Shown here piece by piece: positions 37,428-46,946 of a stretch of 64,000 nucleotides of DNA. The notes under the pieces are model-generated. The model saw nothing but the letters and a program-made list of their open reading frames with translations, did not search any database and was not told the origin of the DNA. Location: contig NZ_WTVH02000009.1 of assembly GCF_012910785.2 (NCBI RefSeq), positions 124,001 through 188,000 of the forward strand. The letters run 5' to 3'. The DNA comes from Aromatoleum buckelii (lineage in GTDB: Bacteria; Pseudomonadota; Gammaproteobacteria; Burkholderiales; Rhodocyclaceae). The number at the start of each line of letters is the position of its first letter. The stretch's first letter is position 1. Both the position numbers and the translations under genes were made by a program.

Positions 37428-40400
37428 ATGACTGCCCCCCACGAACCCTGTTTCATCCATCTGCGGCTGCACTCCGAATATTCGATCTCCGACGGCATCG
37501 TCCAGATCGATCAGGTGATCGCCCGCGCCGCCGCCGATGCCATGCCGGCTCTCGGCATTTCCGACCTGGCCAACCTCTTCGGCATGGTCAAGTTCTACAA
37601 AGGCGCTCGCGGCAAAGGCATGAAGCCGGTCGTTGGCGTCGATGTCTGGATCACCAACGACGCGGAGCGCGACAAGCCTTTCCGCGCCCTGCTGATCTGC
37701 CGGAATCGCAAGGGTTACGGGCAGTTGTGCGAACTGCTGACGCGCGCCTATCTCGACAACAAGTACCGTAGCCGCGCCGAGATGCGCCGGCAATGGTTCG
37801 CCGACGGCGCTGCATCGGATCTGCTCTGCCTGTCGGGCGCGATGGGCGGGGACATCGGCCAGGCACTGGTGAACGGCAATCCCGATGTCGCCGAGCGGCT
37901 CGCAGCCGAGTGGGCGCAGCTGTTTCCCGACGCGTTCTACATCGAGCTGCAGCGCGCCGGCCATCCCGGCACCGAAGCCTATATCCGCCAGGCCGTGCAG
38001 CTTGCGGGCAAGCTCGGGTTGCCGGTCGTCGCGACGCACCCGGTGCAGTTCCTCAAGCGCGAGGACTTCAAGGCGCACGAGGCGCGTGTGTGCATCGCGC
38101 AGGGCTTTGTCCTCGCCGACAAGCGCCGGCCGCGCGACTTCACCGAGGAGCAGTATTTCAAGAGCCAGGACGAGATGTGCGCGCTGTTCGCCGACCTCCC
38201 GGAGGCGCTCGAAAATTCGGTCGAGATCGCCCGGCGGTGTTCGCTGACGGTGCAGCTCGGCAAGAACTTCCTGCCGCAGTTTCCGACGCCCGAAGGCATG
38301 ACGCTCGACGACTTCCTCGTCGCCGAAGCGAAATCCGGCCTCGAAGTGCGCCTCGCGGAGCTCTACCCGGCGGAAGCCGAGCGGGAGCGCCAGCGCCCGA
38401 CTTACGAGGCGCGGCTCAAGTTCGAGACCGATACGATCATCCAGATGGGGTTTCCCGGCTACTTCCTGATCGTCGCGGACTTCATCAACTGGGCAAAGGA
38501 AAACGGCGTGCCGGTCGGCCCGGGCCGCGGTTCCGGCGCCGGTTCGCTGGTCGCGTACAGCCTGCGCATCACCGACCTCGACCCGCTCGCGTACGCGCTG
38601 CTGTTCGAGCGCTTCCTGAACCCGGAACGGGTGTCGATGCCCGACTTCGACATCGACTTCTGCCAGGACAACCGCTACCGCGTCATCGAGTACGTGCGCA
38701 GCCGCTACGGCAAGGAAGCGGTCAGCCAGATCGCGACCTTCGGCACGATGGCGTCGAAAGCGGTCGTGCGCGACGTCGGTCGCGTGCTCGATCTGCCGTA
38801 CGGGCTGTGCGATCGCCTGTCCAAGCTGATTCCGATCGAAGGCGCCAAGCCCGTCTCGCTCGCCAAAGCCTACGACATGGAGTCGCAGATCGGCGAGATG
38901 ATGAAGGACGGCAACGACGGCGAGTCGGTACAGGAGCTGTGGAGTCTCGCCGAACCGCTCGAAGGCCTCTCCCGCAACGTCGGCATGCACGCCGGCGGCG
39001 TGCTGATCGCACCCGGCAGGCTTACGGACTTCTGCCCCCTCTACATCGCCGACGGGGACGACGCGACGCCGGTGTCGCAGTTCGACAAGGACGACGTCGA
39101 GGCGGTCGGCCTGGTGAAGTTCGACTTCCTCGGCCTGCGCAACCTCACGATCATCGAGCTCGCCGTCGAGTACGTCGAGCGCCTCACCGGCGAGAAGCCC
39201 GACCTCGCGGCGCTGCCTTTCACCGATCCAGCCGCGTACCAGATCCTCAAGGACGCGAACACCACCGCGATCTTCCAGGTGGAATCGGAGGGCATGAAGA
39301 AGCTGCTGAAAAAGCTCGCCCCGGACCGCTTCGAGGACATCATCGCAGTGCTCGCGCTGTACCGCCCGGGGCCGCTGGGCTCGGGGATGGTCGACGACTT
39401 CATCCTCCGCAAGAAAGGCCAGCAGGAGATCGACTACTTCCACCCGGACCTCAAGCCCTGCCTCGAGCCGACGTACGGCGTGATCGTGTATCAGGAACAG
39501 GTGATGCAGATCTCGCAGATCATCGGCGGCTACACGCTTGGCGGCGCCGACATGCTGCGGCGCGCGATGGGCAAGAAGAAAGCCGAGGAAATGGCGCTGC
39601 ACCGCGAGACGATCGCCGCCGGCGCGAAGCAGAAAGGCTACGACCCGGCGCTTGCCGAGCAGCTCTTCGACCTGATGACGAAGTTCGCGGAGTACGGCTT
39701 CAACAAGTCGCACACCGCGGCCTACGCGGTCGTCACGTACCACACTGCGTGGCTGAAGGCGCACCACTGCGCGGCGTTCATGGCCGCGACGATGTCGGCC
39801 GATCTCGACAACACCGACACGATCAGGATCTTCTTCGAGGACGCCGTCGCGAACGGCGTGACGATCCTCCCGCCGGACGTCAACGCTTCCGACTTTCGCT
39901 TCGTGCCGACCGACCGCAACACGATCCGTTACGGCCTCGGCGCGGTGAAAGGAGCCGGGGAGCCTGCGGTTCGCGCGATCCTCGCGGCGCGGGAGGCCGG
40001 CGGACCGTTCCGCGACCTGTTCGATTTCTGCGCCCGGGTCGATCGGCGCGCGGTCAATCGGCGGGTCATCGAAGCGCTGATCCGCGCCGGCGCGTTCGAC
40101 CTCATCGAACCGAGCGGCAGCGCCGACCGCGCGCGCCTGCTCGCGACCGTGAGTCTCGCGATGGAAGCGGCCGAGCAGGCAGCGGCGAACGCGTTGCAAG
40201 GGGGGCTTTTCGACTTGATCCCGGAAGCGGCCGGGGCAGCGCCGGAGTACGTCCGCGCGCGCCCGTGGACCGAACGCGAGCGGCTCAAGGAAGAGAAGCT
40301 CGCGATCGGCTTCTTCCTCTCCGGCCATCCGTTCAACAGTTTCCGCAAAGAGGTGCGCCGCTTCGTCCGCCGGCCGCTCGCCGAACTCGAGCCTTCGCGG

Positions 40401-40922
40401 GATCTGCTGATGCTTGCCGGCGTCGTCATGGACGTGCGCACGAAGATGACCGGCCGCGGCAAGATGGCTTTCGTCGTGCTCGATGACGGCAGCTATGTAC
40501 GCGAAGTGTCGGTGTTCTCGGAACTGTTCGATTCGCAGCGCAGCAAGATCGTCACCGACGAAGTGCTGGTGGTCGAAGGCAAGGTGAGCAACGACGACTT
40601 TACCGGCGGGCTGCGCATCGTCGCCGACAAGCTCATGACGCTCGGCGAAGCGCGCTCCCGGTTTGCCCGTGCGCTGCAGCTGACGGTCAACGGGGAAGTG
40701 AAGGCGGCGGGGGGCGCGAGCGCCGCGGCCGACCGTCTGCAAAGCCTGCTGGCGCCGTTCCGCGAAGGAGGCTGCCCGGTCCGGCTGCGTTACCGCAACG
40801 AGGTCGCCGAAGCGGACCTGCCTTTCGGCGAGGGCTGGCGCGTGCGCCTCGACGACGCACTGCTCGACGGCCTGCGCCAGTGGCTGGCAACGGACGCGGT
40901 CGAAGTGCTCTATCCGAACTGA
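37428..40922 (+). CDS. dnaE: DNA polymerase III alpha subunit
   Basis: 1164 residues, normal DnaE length. The N-terminal PHP domain starts FIHLRLHSEYSISDGIVQID. The C-family polymerase core has GPGRGSGAGSLVAY and the catalytic acidic motif PDFDIDF near residues 403-410, then VKFDFLGLRNL near 564 with the third acidic residue. A helix-hairpin-helix and OB-fold (LMLAGVVMDVRTKMTGRGKMAF) lie in the last 300. It is the replicative polymerase. It faces ahpC across a perfect terminator. A long antisense frame is a shadow. Confidence 0.98.
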   Translation: MTAPHEPCFIHLRLHSEYSISDGIVQIDQVIARAAADAMPALGISDLANLFGMVKFYKGARGKGMKPVVGVDVWITNDAERDKPFRALLICRNRKGYGQLCELLTRAYLDNKYRSRAEMRRQWFADGAASDLLCLSGAMGGDIGQALVNGNPDVAERLAAEWAQLFPDAFYIELQRAGHPGTEAYIRQAVQLAGKLGLPVVATHPVQFLKREDFKAHEARVCIAQGFVLADKRRPRDFTEEQYFKSQDEMCALFADLPEALENSVEIARRCSLTVQLGKNFLPQFPTPEGMTLDDFLVAEAKSGLEVRLAELYPAEAERERQRPTYEARLKFETDTIIQMGFPGYFLIVADFINWAKENGVPVGPGRGSGAGSLVAYSLRITDLDPLAYALLFERFLNPERVSMPDFDIDFCQDNRYRVIEYVRSRYGKEAVSQIATFGTMASKAVVRDVGRVLDLPYGLCDRLSKLIPIEGAKPVSLAKAYDMESQIGEMMKDGNDGESVQELWSLAEPLEGLSRNVGMHAGGVLIAPGRLTDFCPLYIADGDDATPVSQFDKDDVEAVGLVKFDFLGLRNLTIIELAVEYVERLTGEKPDLAALPFTDPAAYQILKDANTTAIFQVESEGMKKLLKKLAPDRFEDIIAVLALYRPGPLGSGMVDDFILRKKGQQEIDYFHPDLKPCLEPTYGVIVYQEQVMQISQIIGGYTLGGADMLRRAMGKKKAEEMALHRETIAAGAKQKGYDPALAEQLFDLMTKFAEYGFNKSHTAAYAVVTYHTAWLKAHHCAAFMAATMSADLDNTDTIRIFFEDAVANGVTILPPDVNASDFRFVPTDRNTIRYGLGAVKGAGEPAVRAILAAREAGGPFRDLFDFCARVDRRAVNRRVIEALIRAGAFDLIEPSGSADRARLLATVSLAMEAAEQAAANALQGGLFDLIPEAAGAAPEYVRARPWTERERLKEEKLAIGFFLSGHPFNSFRKEVRRFVRRPLAELEPSRDLLMLAGVVMDVRTKMTGRGKMAFVVLDDGSYVREVSVFSELFDSQRSKIVTDEVLVVEGKVSNDDFTGGLRIVADKLMTLGEARSRFARALQLTVNGEVKAAGGASAAADRLQSLLAPFREGGCPVRLRYRNEVAEADLPFGEGWRVRLDDALLDGLRQWLATDAVEVLYPN

Positions 40923-40943
40923 GCTTCGTCACCCCGGAAGCAA

Positions 40944-40978
40944 AAACGGCCGCGGCCCTTTCGGGGACGCGGCCGTTT
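40944..40978. terminator. Bidirectional terminator between dnaE and ahpC
   Basis: A perfect 11-bp stem AAACGGCCGCG (40944-40954) / CGCGGCCGTTT (40968-40978) with A-run and T-run on either side serves both convergent genes. Confidence 0.88.
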
Positions 40979-40995
40979 CCATCCGGCCAGCCGGT

Positions 40996-41595
40996 TCAGA
41001 GCGATTCGGCGTGGTGTGCGAGGTAGTCCGCGACGCCGCTGGGGTCGGCCTTCATGCCGGCCTTGCCCTTGTTCCAGCCCGCGGGGCAGACTTCGCCGTG
41101 CTCTTCGGTGAATTGCAGCGCGTCGACCATGCGCAGCATCTCGTCGATGTTGCGGCCCAGCGGCAAGTCATTGACGACCTGGTGGCGCACGACGCCGGCC
41201 TTGTCGATCAGGAAAGAGCCGCGGAACGCGACGCCGCCTTCGGATTCGACGTCGTACGCGCGGCAGATCTCGTGCCTGATGTCGGCCACCATCGGATACT
41301 GCACCTGCCCGATACCGCCGCTGTTGACCGGCGTGTTCTTCCACGCGAGGTGCGTGAACTGGCTGTCGATCGACACGCCCAGCACTTCGACGCCGCGCTT
41401 CTTGAATTCCTCCAGACGGTGATCGAACGCGATCAGCTCGGACGGGCAGACGAAAGTGAAGTCGAGCGGGTAGAAGAACAGGACGGCGTACTTGTTCTTC
41501 GTGAATTGCGAGAAGGTGATGTCCTGGATCTGATTGTCGCCGAGCACTGCGGTCGCGGTGAAATCGGGGGCCTGCTTGCCTACGAGGACTGCCAT
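40996..41595 (-). CDS. ahpC: Typical 2-Cys peroxiredoxin (AhpC/Prx1)
   Basis: 199 residues. The peroxidatic cysteine is C50 in FTFVCPSE; the resolving cysteine is C170 in GEVCPAGW. The sequence YPLDFTFVCPSELIAF and VLGVSIDSQFTHLAWKNTP belong to the Prx1/AhpC group. It reduces hydrogen peroxide and organic peroxides. No ahpF neighbour is present, so a thioredoxin-linked reductant is likely. The promoter at 41657-41700 contains an OxyR-like site. AGGAG precedes the ATG. Confidence 0.96.
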   Translation of the reverse strand: MAVLVGKQAPDFTATAVLGDNQIQDITFSQFTKNKYAVLFFYPLDFTFVCPSELIAFDHRLEEFKKRGVEVLGVSIDSQFTHLAWKNTPVNSGGIGQVQYPMVADIRHEICRAYDVESEGGVAFRGSFLIDKAGVVRHQVVNDLPLGRNIDEMLRMVDALQFTEEHGEVCPAGWNKGKAGMKADPSGVADYLAHHAESL

Positions 41596-41656
41596 GATTG
41601 ATCTCTCCTCTTTGGTTTGAACGGGGTGTATGCATCTTGGGCCACCCTGCCCGGTG

Positions 41657-41700
41657 CGTCAAATTGCAATTGCAATGGTATGTTGATAGCTGTTTTCTAT
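41657..41700 (-). promoter_or_regulatory. ahpC promoter with OxyR-like motif
   Basis: ATAG-N7-CTAT at 41686-41700 matches the core half of the OxyR consensus. A -35-like TTGACG (complement of 41657-41662) lies 23 bases closer to ahpC. The -10 beyond it is poor (CAAGAT), as expected for an activated promoter. Only one ATAG-N7-CTAT unit is clear; the second half is degenerate. Confidence 0.55.
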
Positions 41701-41829
41701 CGATATCCTGCGTTCTGCACCGGCCGCGATGAGTGAGCTGGCTGTTTTGGTTGTCGAGTTTCACGTCTGGCAAATATTCCTGTCGCACCTTCGGCCGCAG
41801 CGAGTCCGTCGTGCGAATCGGTCGCGTCG

Positions 41830-42117
41830 CTATGCCGTGGGACGGACCGAAAACCTCCCGGGCTCCGGCCGCTCGGCCGCGGTGACGACGAGATCCTGGA
41901 CGCGGGCGGCAGGTGGGCCCTGCCGTGCCCAGGCGATGAAATGTTCGACCGCTGTCTCGGGACCGGCGACCAGCGCTTCGACTGAGCCGTCCAGCCGGTT
42001 GCGCACCCATCCCGCAAGCCCCAAGCGAACGCCTTCAGCCTGCGCGCTCGCCCGGTAATACACTCCCTGCACGCGGCCGCGGATCATCAGATGGCGTGAA
42101 ACGATTGCGTCAGGCAT
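41830..42117 (-). CDS. acyP: Acylphosphatase
   Basis: 95 residues. The active-site loop GRVQGVYYR (Arg23) and the conserved Asn in GWVRNRLDGSVEA are present. It hydrolyses acyl phosphates; its physiological role in bacteria is unclear. Its ATG lies inside the end of the SulP transporter gene (8-base overlap), so the two are coupled. The ahpC gene downstream on the same strand has its own promoter. Confidence 0.94.
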   Translation of the reverse strand: MPDAIVSRHLMIRGRVQGVYYRASAQAEGVRLGLAGWVRNRLDGSVEALVAGPETAVEHFIAWARQGPPAARVQDLVVTAAERPEPGRFSVRPTA

Positions 42118-43798
42118 ACGACAGTTCCGGTTCTTGCCCGTGCAGGCGCTGGGCGCGGATCAGGGCTTCGGTCATGTTCACCGCGATGTTGTCGTCGCCG
42201 AGGCTGGCCTGGAATCCGGAGCGGAACACGAGCGACGCGGGCTGGTCGTTCAGGTCGCACAGGATCAGCTGCGCGCCGCGCTTTTGCAGCGTGCGGTGCA
42301 GGGTCTGGAGCGCGTCGAGGCCGGTGGTGTCGATGTTGATGACCTTTTCGAGATCGAGGATCACGGCGTCCGGATGGCCTTCCTGCATCAGCAGCAGGTT
42401 CTCGAGCTTGTTCGCCGCGCCGAAGAACAGGCTGCCGAATACCCGATAAGCAATGATCCGCGGGGTGCCATCGCTGCGCGACAGGGCTTCGACGCCGTAA
42501 TGGTCTTCGAGCGGGACGCGTTCGATGCGGGTGAGGTCCGACATCCGGTAAATGAAAAACAGACTCGCGAGCAACATTCCGAGTTCCACGGCGAGCGTGA
42601 GGTCGAACACCACCGTGACGAAGAACGTGCCGAGCAGGATCGTGCGGTACTGGTTCGAATAGCGTGCCAGCTCCTTCCATGCGAATGCGTGCCATTCGCC
42701 CATGTTGATCGACACCACGACGACGATCGCCGACAGCGTGGCGAGCGGGATGTGGCTCGCGAGCGGCGCCAGCGCGAGCACGACAGCGAGCAGCACCAGC
42801 GCGTGGACCATCCCGGCGACCGGGGTATGTCCGCCCGAGCGCACATTAGTCGCAGTGCGGGCAATCGCGCCGGTGGCCGCGAAGCCGCCGAACAGCGGCG
42901 CGACGACGTTCGCGACGCCCTGCGCGATGAGTTCCTGGTTAGGGTCGTGACGGTCCTCGATCAGGTTGTCGGCGACGCGTGCCGAGAGCAGCGATTCGAT
43001 CGCCCCGAGCAGCGCGATCGTCAGGGCTGGCGCGATCAGCTTGCCGAGCGTGCCGAGCGACAGCGCCGGGAGGCCGATGTCGGGCAACTCCTGGGGAATG
43101 CCGCCGAACCGGCTGCCGATGGTGTCGATCGGCAAGTGGATCAGCGCATTGACCGCCGTGGCGATCAGCAGCACTGCGAGCGGTCCGGGCAGGCGGCGCA
43201 TCCATGCTATCTGCCTCGCCGCACGGTTCCATGCGATCAGGACCGCGAGCGACGCGATCGAGGTGGCTACAGTCGGGAGATCGACCGTATGCATCGCCGC
43301 CAGCAAGGTTTCCATCTTGCCGAAGAACTCGCCCGGCATGTTCTCGATGTCGAGTCCGAGGAAGTCCTTGATCTGCGAAATGAAGATCACCACGGCGATG
43401 CCGTTCGTGAATCCGATGACCACTGACACCGGGATGAAGCGGATCATGCTGCCGAGCCTGAAGGCCCCCATGCCGAGCAGCATCACGCCCGACATCATCG
43501 TCGCGATCAGCAGGTTCTGCACGCCGAAATCGGCGACGATCGCGTAGACGATCGGGATGAAGGCGCCAGTCGGGCCGCCGATCTGCACTTTCGAGCCGCC
43601 GAGGGCGGAGATCAGGAAGCCGGCGACGATTGCCGTCCACACGCCGGCGGCCGGACTCATGCCGCTGGCGATTGCGAACGCCATCGCCAGCGGCAGCGCA
43701 AGCACGCCGACGGTGATCCCCGCGGAAAAATCGTTGATGAATGTAGCCCGGCCGTAGCCGGGCAGGGTGTCAAGCAGTTTCGGGCGAAACCTGATCAT
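42110..43798 (-). CDS. SulP-family anion transporter with STAS domain
   Basis: 562 residues. The N-terminal two-thirds has ten or more membrane segments with SulP landmarks: GVLALPLAMAFAIASGMSPAAGVWTAIVAGFL, GSKVQIGGPTGAFIPIV and NQELIAQGVANVVAPLFGG. The C-terminal STAS domain (about 430-550) has AVILDLEKVINIDTTGLDAL. Family members move sulfate, bicarbonate or dicarboxylates with H+ or Na+; the substrate cannot be read here. It overlaps acylphosphatase by 8 bases and lies 130 bases downstream of metG. Confidence 0.93.
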   Translation of the reverse strand: MIRFRPKLLDTLPGYGRATFINDFSAGITVGVLALPLAMAFAIASGMSPAAGVWTAIVAGFLISALGGSKVQIGGPTGAFIPIVYAIVADFGVQNLLIATMMSGVMLLGMGAFRLGSMIRFIPVSVVIGFTNGIAVVIFISQIKDFLGLDIENMPGEFFGKMETLLAAMHTVDLPTVATSIASLAVLIAWNRAARQIAWMRRLPGPLAVLLIATAVNALIHLPIDTIGSRFGGIPQELPDIGLPALSLGTLGKLIAPALTIALLGAIESLLSARVADNLIEDRHDPNQELIAQGVANVVAPLFGGFAATGAIARTATNVRSGGHTPVAGMVHALVLLAVVLALAPLASHIPLATLSAIVVVVSINMGEWHAFAWKELARYSNQYRTILLGTFFVTVVFDLTLAVELGMLLASLFFIYRMSDLTRIERVPLEDHYGVEALSRSDGTPRIIAYRVFGSLFFGAANKLENLLLMQEGHPDAVILDLEKVINIDTTGLDALQTLHRTLQKRGAQLILCDLNDQPASLVFRSGFQASLGDDNIAVNMTEALIRAQRLHGQEPELSYA

Positions 43799-43830
43799 GA
43801 AGCCTCCTGAATTCCTCGCTGTGTTGCCTA

Positions 43831-43863
43831 CCCCGGGTGCTGCAGCGCTGCAGCGGCCCGGGG
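43831..43863 (-). terminator. GC hairpin between metG and the SulP gene
   Basis: CCCCGGG (43831-43837) pairs with CCCGGGG (43857-43863) around an internal CTGCAGCGCTGCAG palindrome. There is no T-run. It could reduce readthrough from metG into the transporter gene. Confidence 0.5.
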
Positions 43864-43928
43864 CCGGTTCGATGCTGCACGAACCAGCGTTTGGAGGGAG
43901 TCAGGGGCATGTCGGTTCTATGCTCTGA

Positions 43929-46085
43929 TCATTTCACCCGCATACCGGAGGCGGCGCCCGAGTCCGGTGTCAGGATGTAGATCCCGGCGCCCTTGTCGTC
44001 CGCGTCGGAGGCGGCGAGCACCATGCCCTCGCTGACGCCGAACTTCATCTTGCGCGGCGCGAGGTTGACGACCATCACCGTGAGCCGTCCGACGAGCGTC
44101 GCCGGGTCGTACGCCGATTTGATGCCGGCAAACACCTGGCGCAGCTTCGTCTGGCCATTTTCGGTCTCGCCGATGTCGAGTTGCAGGCGGATCAGCTTGT
44201 CGGCGCCTTCGACGTGTTCGGCACCGACGATGCGGGCGATGCGCAGATCCACTTTCGTGAAATCGTCGATCGAGATGTGCGGCATCGCCGTTTCGGCGGA
44301 CTGGGCTTCGTGCTGCTGCTTTTCCGCGTGGCGCTGCTGCGACGACGCGACTTTTGCGGCGGGGGCGGCTGGCGCGAGCGATTCGCGGTTCGCGTCGAGC
44401 AGCGCGTCGATCTGCTTGCGCTCGACGCGTGTCATCAGGTGCGCATAGGGGTTGATCGCGTGCGCCGTGGGCAGCGGCTGCCAGGTTTGCGGCCAGACGA
44501 GCGGGTCGATCGCGAGGAACGCTTCGACTTTTTCGGCGAGAGCGGGCAGGACCGGCTTGAGATACAGCGTAAGGTCGCGGAAATGCGTCAGTGCCGTGCT
44601 GCACACGACGTGAAGACGCGCCTCCTGACCTTCCTGCTTCGCCAGTTCCCACGGCTTGTGGTCGTTGACGTACTGGTTCGCGAGATCGGCGAGCCGCATG
44701 ATCTCGCGCAGCGCGCGGCCGTAGTCGCGTTCTTCGTAAGCGTGCGCGATCGTCCCCGCTGCAAAGGCAGCTTCGAAATCGGCGGTCGCCTGCGGATCGT
44801 GCGCCCCCAGCCTGCCATCGAAGCGCTTGGCGATGAAGCCCGCGCAGCGGCTGGCGATGTTGACGTACTTGCCGACGAGGTCCGAATTCACTTTTGCGAC
44901 CATGTCGTCGAGGCTCAGATCGACGTCTTCCATCGTGCCGTTCGACTTGGTCGCGAAGTAATAACGCAGCCATTCCGGATTGAGGCCCTGCGAGACGTAG
45001 GAGCGCGCCGTGATGAACGTGCCGCGGCTCTTGCTCATCTTCGCGCCGTCGACAGTCAGGAAGCCATTGACGCACAACTGCGTGGGCGTGCGGTAGCCGG
45101 CGAACCGGAGCATCGCCGGCCAGAAGAGGGCGTGGAAGTAGAGGATGTCCTTGCCGATGAAGTGCACCATCTCGGTGCCGGCCGTTTCCGCGCGGACGGC
45201 GTCGGTGAACTCGTCGACGGCGATGTCGCCACGTCGCTCCGCAAGGTTGCGGAAGCTCGCGAGGTAGCCGATCGGGGCGTCGAGCCAGACATAGAAATAT
45301 TTTCCGGGTGCGCCGGGAATCTCGAAACCGAAATACGGGGCGTCGCGCGAAATGTCCCAGTCCGACAGCGTATTGCCGCCGTCACCGACGCTTTCGTCGC
45401 CGAGCCACTCCTTCATCTTGTTTGCCGCTTCCGCCTGCAGGCGGCGAGTGCCGGCAGCGTTCGTGCCGCGCGTCCATTCGCGCAAGAACGCCACGGCGCG
45501 CGGGTCGGACAGGCGGAAAAAATAATGCTCCGACGTCTTCAGCACGGGCTTCGCGCCCGACACCGCAGAGTGCGGGTTCTTGAGTTCGGTCGGTGCGTAC
45601 GCGGCGCCGCATACTTCGCAGTTGTCGCCGTACTGGTCGGCCGCGCCGCACTTCGGGCATTCGCCCTTGATGAAGCGGTCCGGCAGGAACATCTCCTTGA
45701 CCGGGTCGTAGAACTGCTCGATCGCGCGGGTATCGATCAACTCGGCGGCTTGGAGCTTCGTATAGACGTCTTCCGCGTAGGCCCGGTTTTCGGCGCTGTG
45801 AGTGCTGTGGTAGTTGTCGAAGGCGACGCCGAAGTCGGTGAAGTCGCGCAGATGTTCGCCATGCACGCGCCCGATCAGCGCTTCGGGCGTGATGCCTTCC
45901 TTCTCTGCGCGCAGCATGACCGGCGTGCCGTGCGTGTCGTCTGCGCAGACGTAATGCACCGTATTGCCGCGCATGCGCTGGTAGCGCACCCAGATGTCGC
46001 CCTGGATGTACCCGACCAGATGGCCGAGGTGAATGTCGCCGTTGGCGTAGGGCAGGGCGTTGGTGACCAGTATCTTGCGCGGCAT
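43929..46085 (-). CDS. metG: Methionyl-tRNA synthetase
   Basis: 718 residues. HLGH at 19-22 and KMSKSRGTF are the class I signatures. The zinc knuckle [18 protein letters not shown] lies near residue 145. The C-terminal domain ([25 protein letters not shown]) is the EMAP/Trbp111-type tRNA-binding dimerisation domain. It charges initiator and elongator tRNA-Met. It is divergent from nothing directly: the OmpA lipoprotein gene lies upstream on the same strand. The metG / mrp neighbourhood is common in betaproteobacteria. Confidence 0.97.
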   Translation of the reverse strand: MPRKILVTNALPYANGDIHLGHLVGYIQGDIWVRYQRMRGNTVHYVCADDTHGTPVMLRAEKEGITPEALIGRVHGEHLRDFTDFGVAFDNYHSTHSAENRAYAEDVYTKLQAAELIDTRAIEQFYDPVKEMFLPDRFIKGECPKCGAADQYGDNCEVCGAAYAPTELKNPHSAVSGAKPVLKTSEHYFFRLSDPRAVAFLREWTRGTNAAGTRRLQAEAANKMKEWLGDESVGDGGNTLSDWDISRDAPYFGFEIPGAPGKYFYVWLDAPIGYLASFRNLAERRGDIAVDEFTDAVRAETAGTEMVHFIGKDILYFHALFWPAMLRFAGYRTPTQLCVNGFLTVDGAKMSKSRGTFITARSYVSQGLNPEWLRYYFATKSNGTMEDVDLSLDDMVAKVNSDLVGKYVNIASRCAGFIAKRFDGRLGAHDPQATADFEAAFAAGTIAHAYEERDYGRALREIMRLADLANQYVNDHKPWELAKQEGQEARLHVVCSTALTHFRDLTLYLKPVLPALAEKVEAFLAIDPLVWPQTWQPLPTAHAINPYAHLMTRVERKQIDALLDANRESLAPAAPAAKVASSQQRHAEKQQHEAQSAETAMPHISIDDFTKVDLRIARIVGAEHVEGADKLIRLQLDIGETENGQTKLRQVFAGIKSAYDPATLVGRLTVMVVNLAPRKMKFGVSEGMVLAASDADDKGAGIYILTPDSGAASGMRVK

Positions 46086-46169
46086 GATGGGCGGAAATGG
46101 AAAAAGAAAGAGTGTAGCAAAGGCGCCGCCGTTGTCCTGCGACGCCGCGGGAAACCGTCGTCTGCCGAT

Positions 46170-46739
46170 CTATTCGAACGGACGCAGGACGATCTCGACG
46201 CGACGGTTCTTCGCGCGTCCCGCCTCGGTCGCGTTGTCGGCGATCGGCTCGGCCTCGCCCTTGCCGTCGGCATGAAGACGGGCAAGCGGGATGCCGCGGC
46301 GACGCAGGTGCTCCGCGACGGTCTCGGCCCGCTGGATCGAAAGCTGCAGATTGTGCAATTCACTGTCCAGGCTGTCGGTGTGACCGAACACCCGGATTTC
46401 GACCTCGGGGGACGAAGCCAGGGCCGATGCGACGCGGTCCAGGCTCGGCGTCAGTACCGGCTGGGGCTCGCTGCCCCCACGGGAAAAGGCTTCGGCGCCC
46501 GGGAGCAGCAGTTGCAGGGTGCCATCGCCGAGTACCCGGGTTGCGATCTCGCTGGAGCCGCTCAAGCGTTTGACGATGCGGTTGCGCTCGGCGGGCCAGT
46601 CGAAGCCCGTATTCTTCGCGACGGGCACGGCGCGCTGCACAGGGAGCGCGGCGCCGGGAGGAGGTGTCACAGTCGTCGTGGCGCACGCCGACAGCAGCGC
46701 GCTCACGCTGATTAGGACGAATAGCGAAAATCGGTTCAT
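46170..46739 (-). CDS. OmpA-family outer-membrane lipoprotein
   Basis: 189 residues. A lipoprotein signal (FSLFVLISVSALLSACATT) has the lipobox LSAC with the cysteine near 19. The C-terminal OmpA domain has VFGHTDSLDSELHNLQLSIQRAETVAEHL and GRAKNRRVEIVL, the peptidoglycan-binding signature. It would tether outer membrane to cell wall. It lies 84 bases upstream of metG and is divergent from mrp. Confidence 0.92.
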   Translation of the reverse strand: MNRFSLFVLISVSALLSACATTTVTPPPGAALPVQRAVPVAKNTGFDWPAERNRIVKRLSGSSEIATRVLGDGTLQLLLPGAEAFSRGGSEPQPVLTPSLDRVASALASSPEVEIRVFGHTDSLDSELHNLQLSIQRAETVAEHLRRRGIPLARLHADGKGEAEPIADNATEAGRAKNRRVEIVLRPFE

Positions 46740-46946
46740 GCCGTGGGTAATCCGGGGTGGTGAAGGGAATCAGTGCGGGGAGTCAGTTCGGGAAAATCAG
46801 TCCGCCAGGGGGCGCATTTTACCGCGTGGGGGACGCTGGCAGAATGACCCTGATGAACAAGAGGGTGAGCGGGCACGCAGGCTTAGGTATGATTTACCTT
46901 CTTGAGGCCCGAATCGCGGGCTGCCGATCGCCGAGGATATGCCATC

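Noticed and set aside
37242-40742. 1166-codon open frame opposite dnaE
   Set aside because: Shadow of dnaE; no domain-like sequence.
44181-46715. 844-codon open frame opposite metG and the OmpA gene
   Set aside because: Spans two real genes and the gap between them, which a real gene would not do here.
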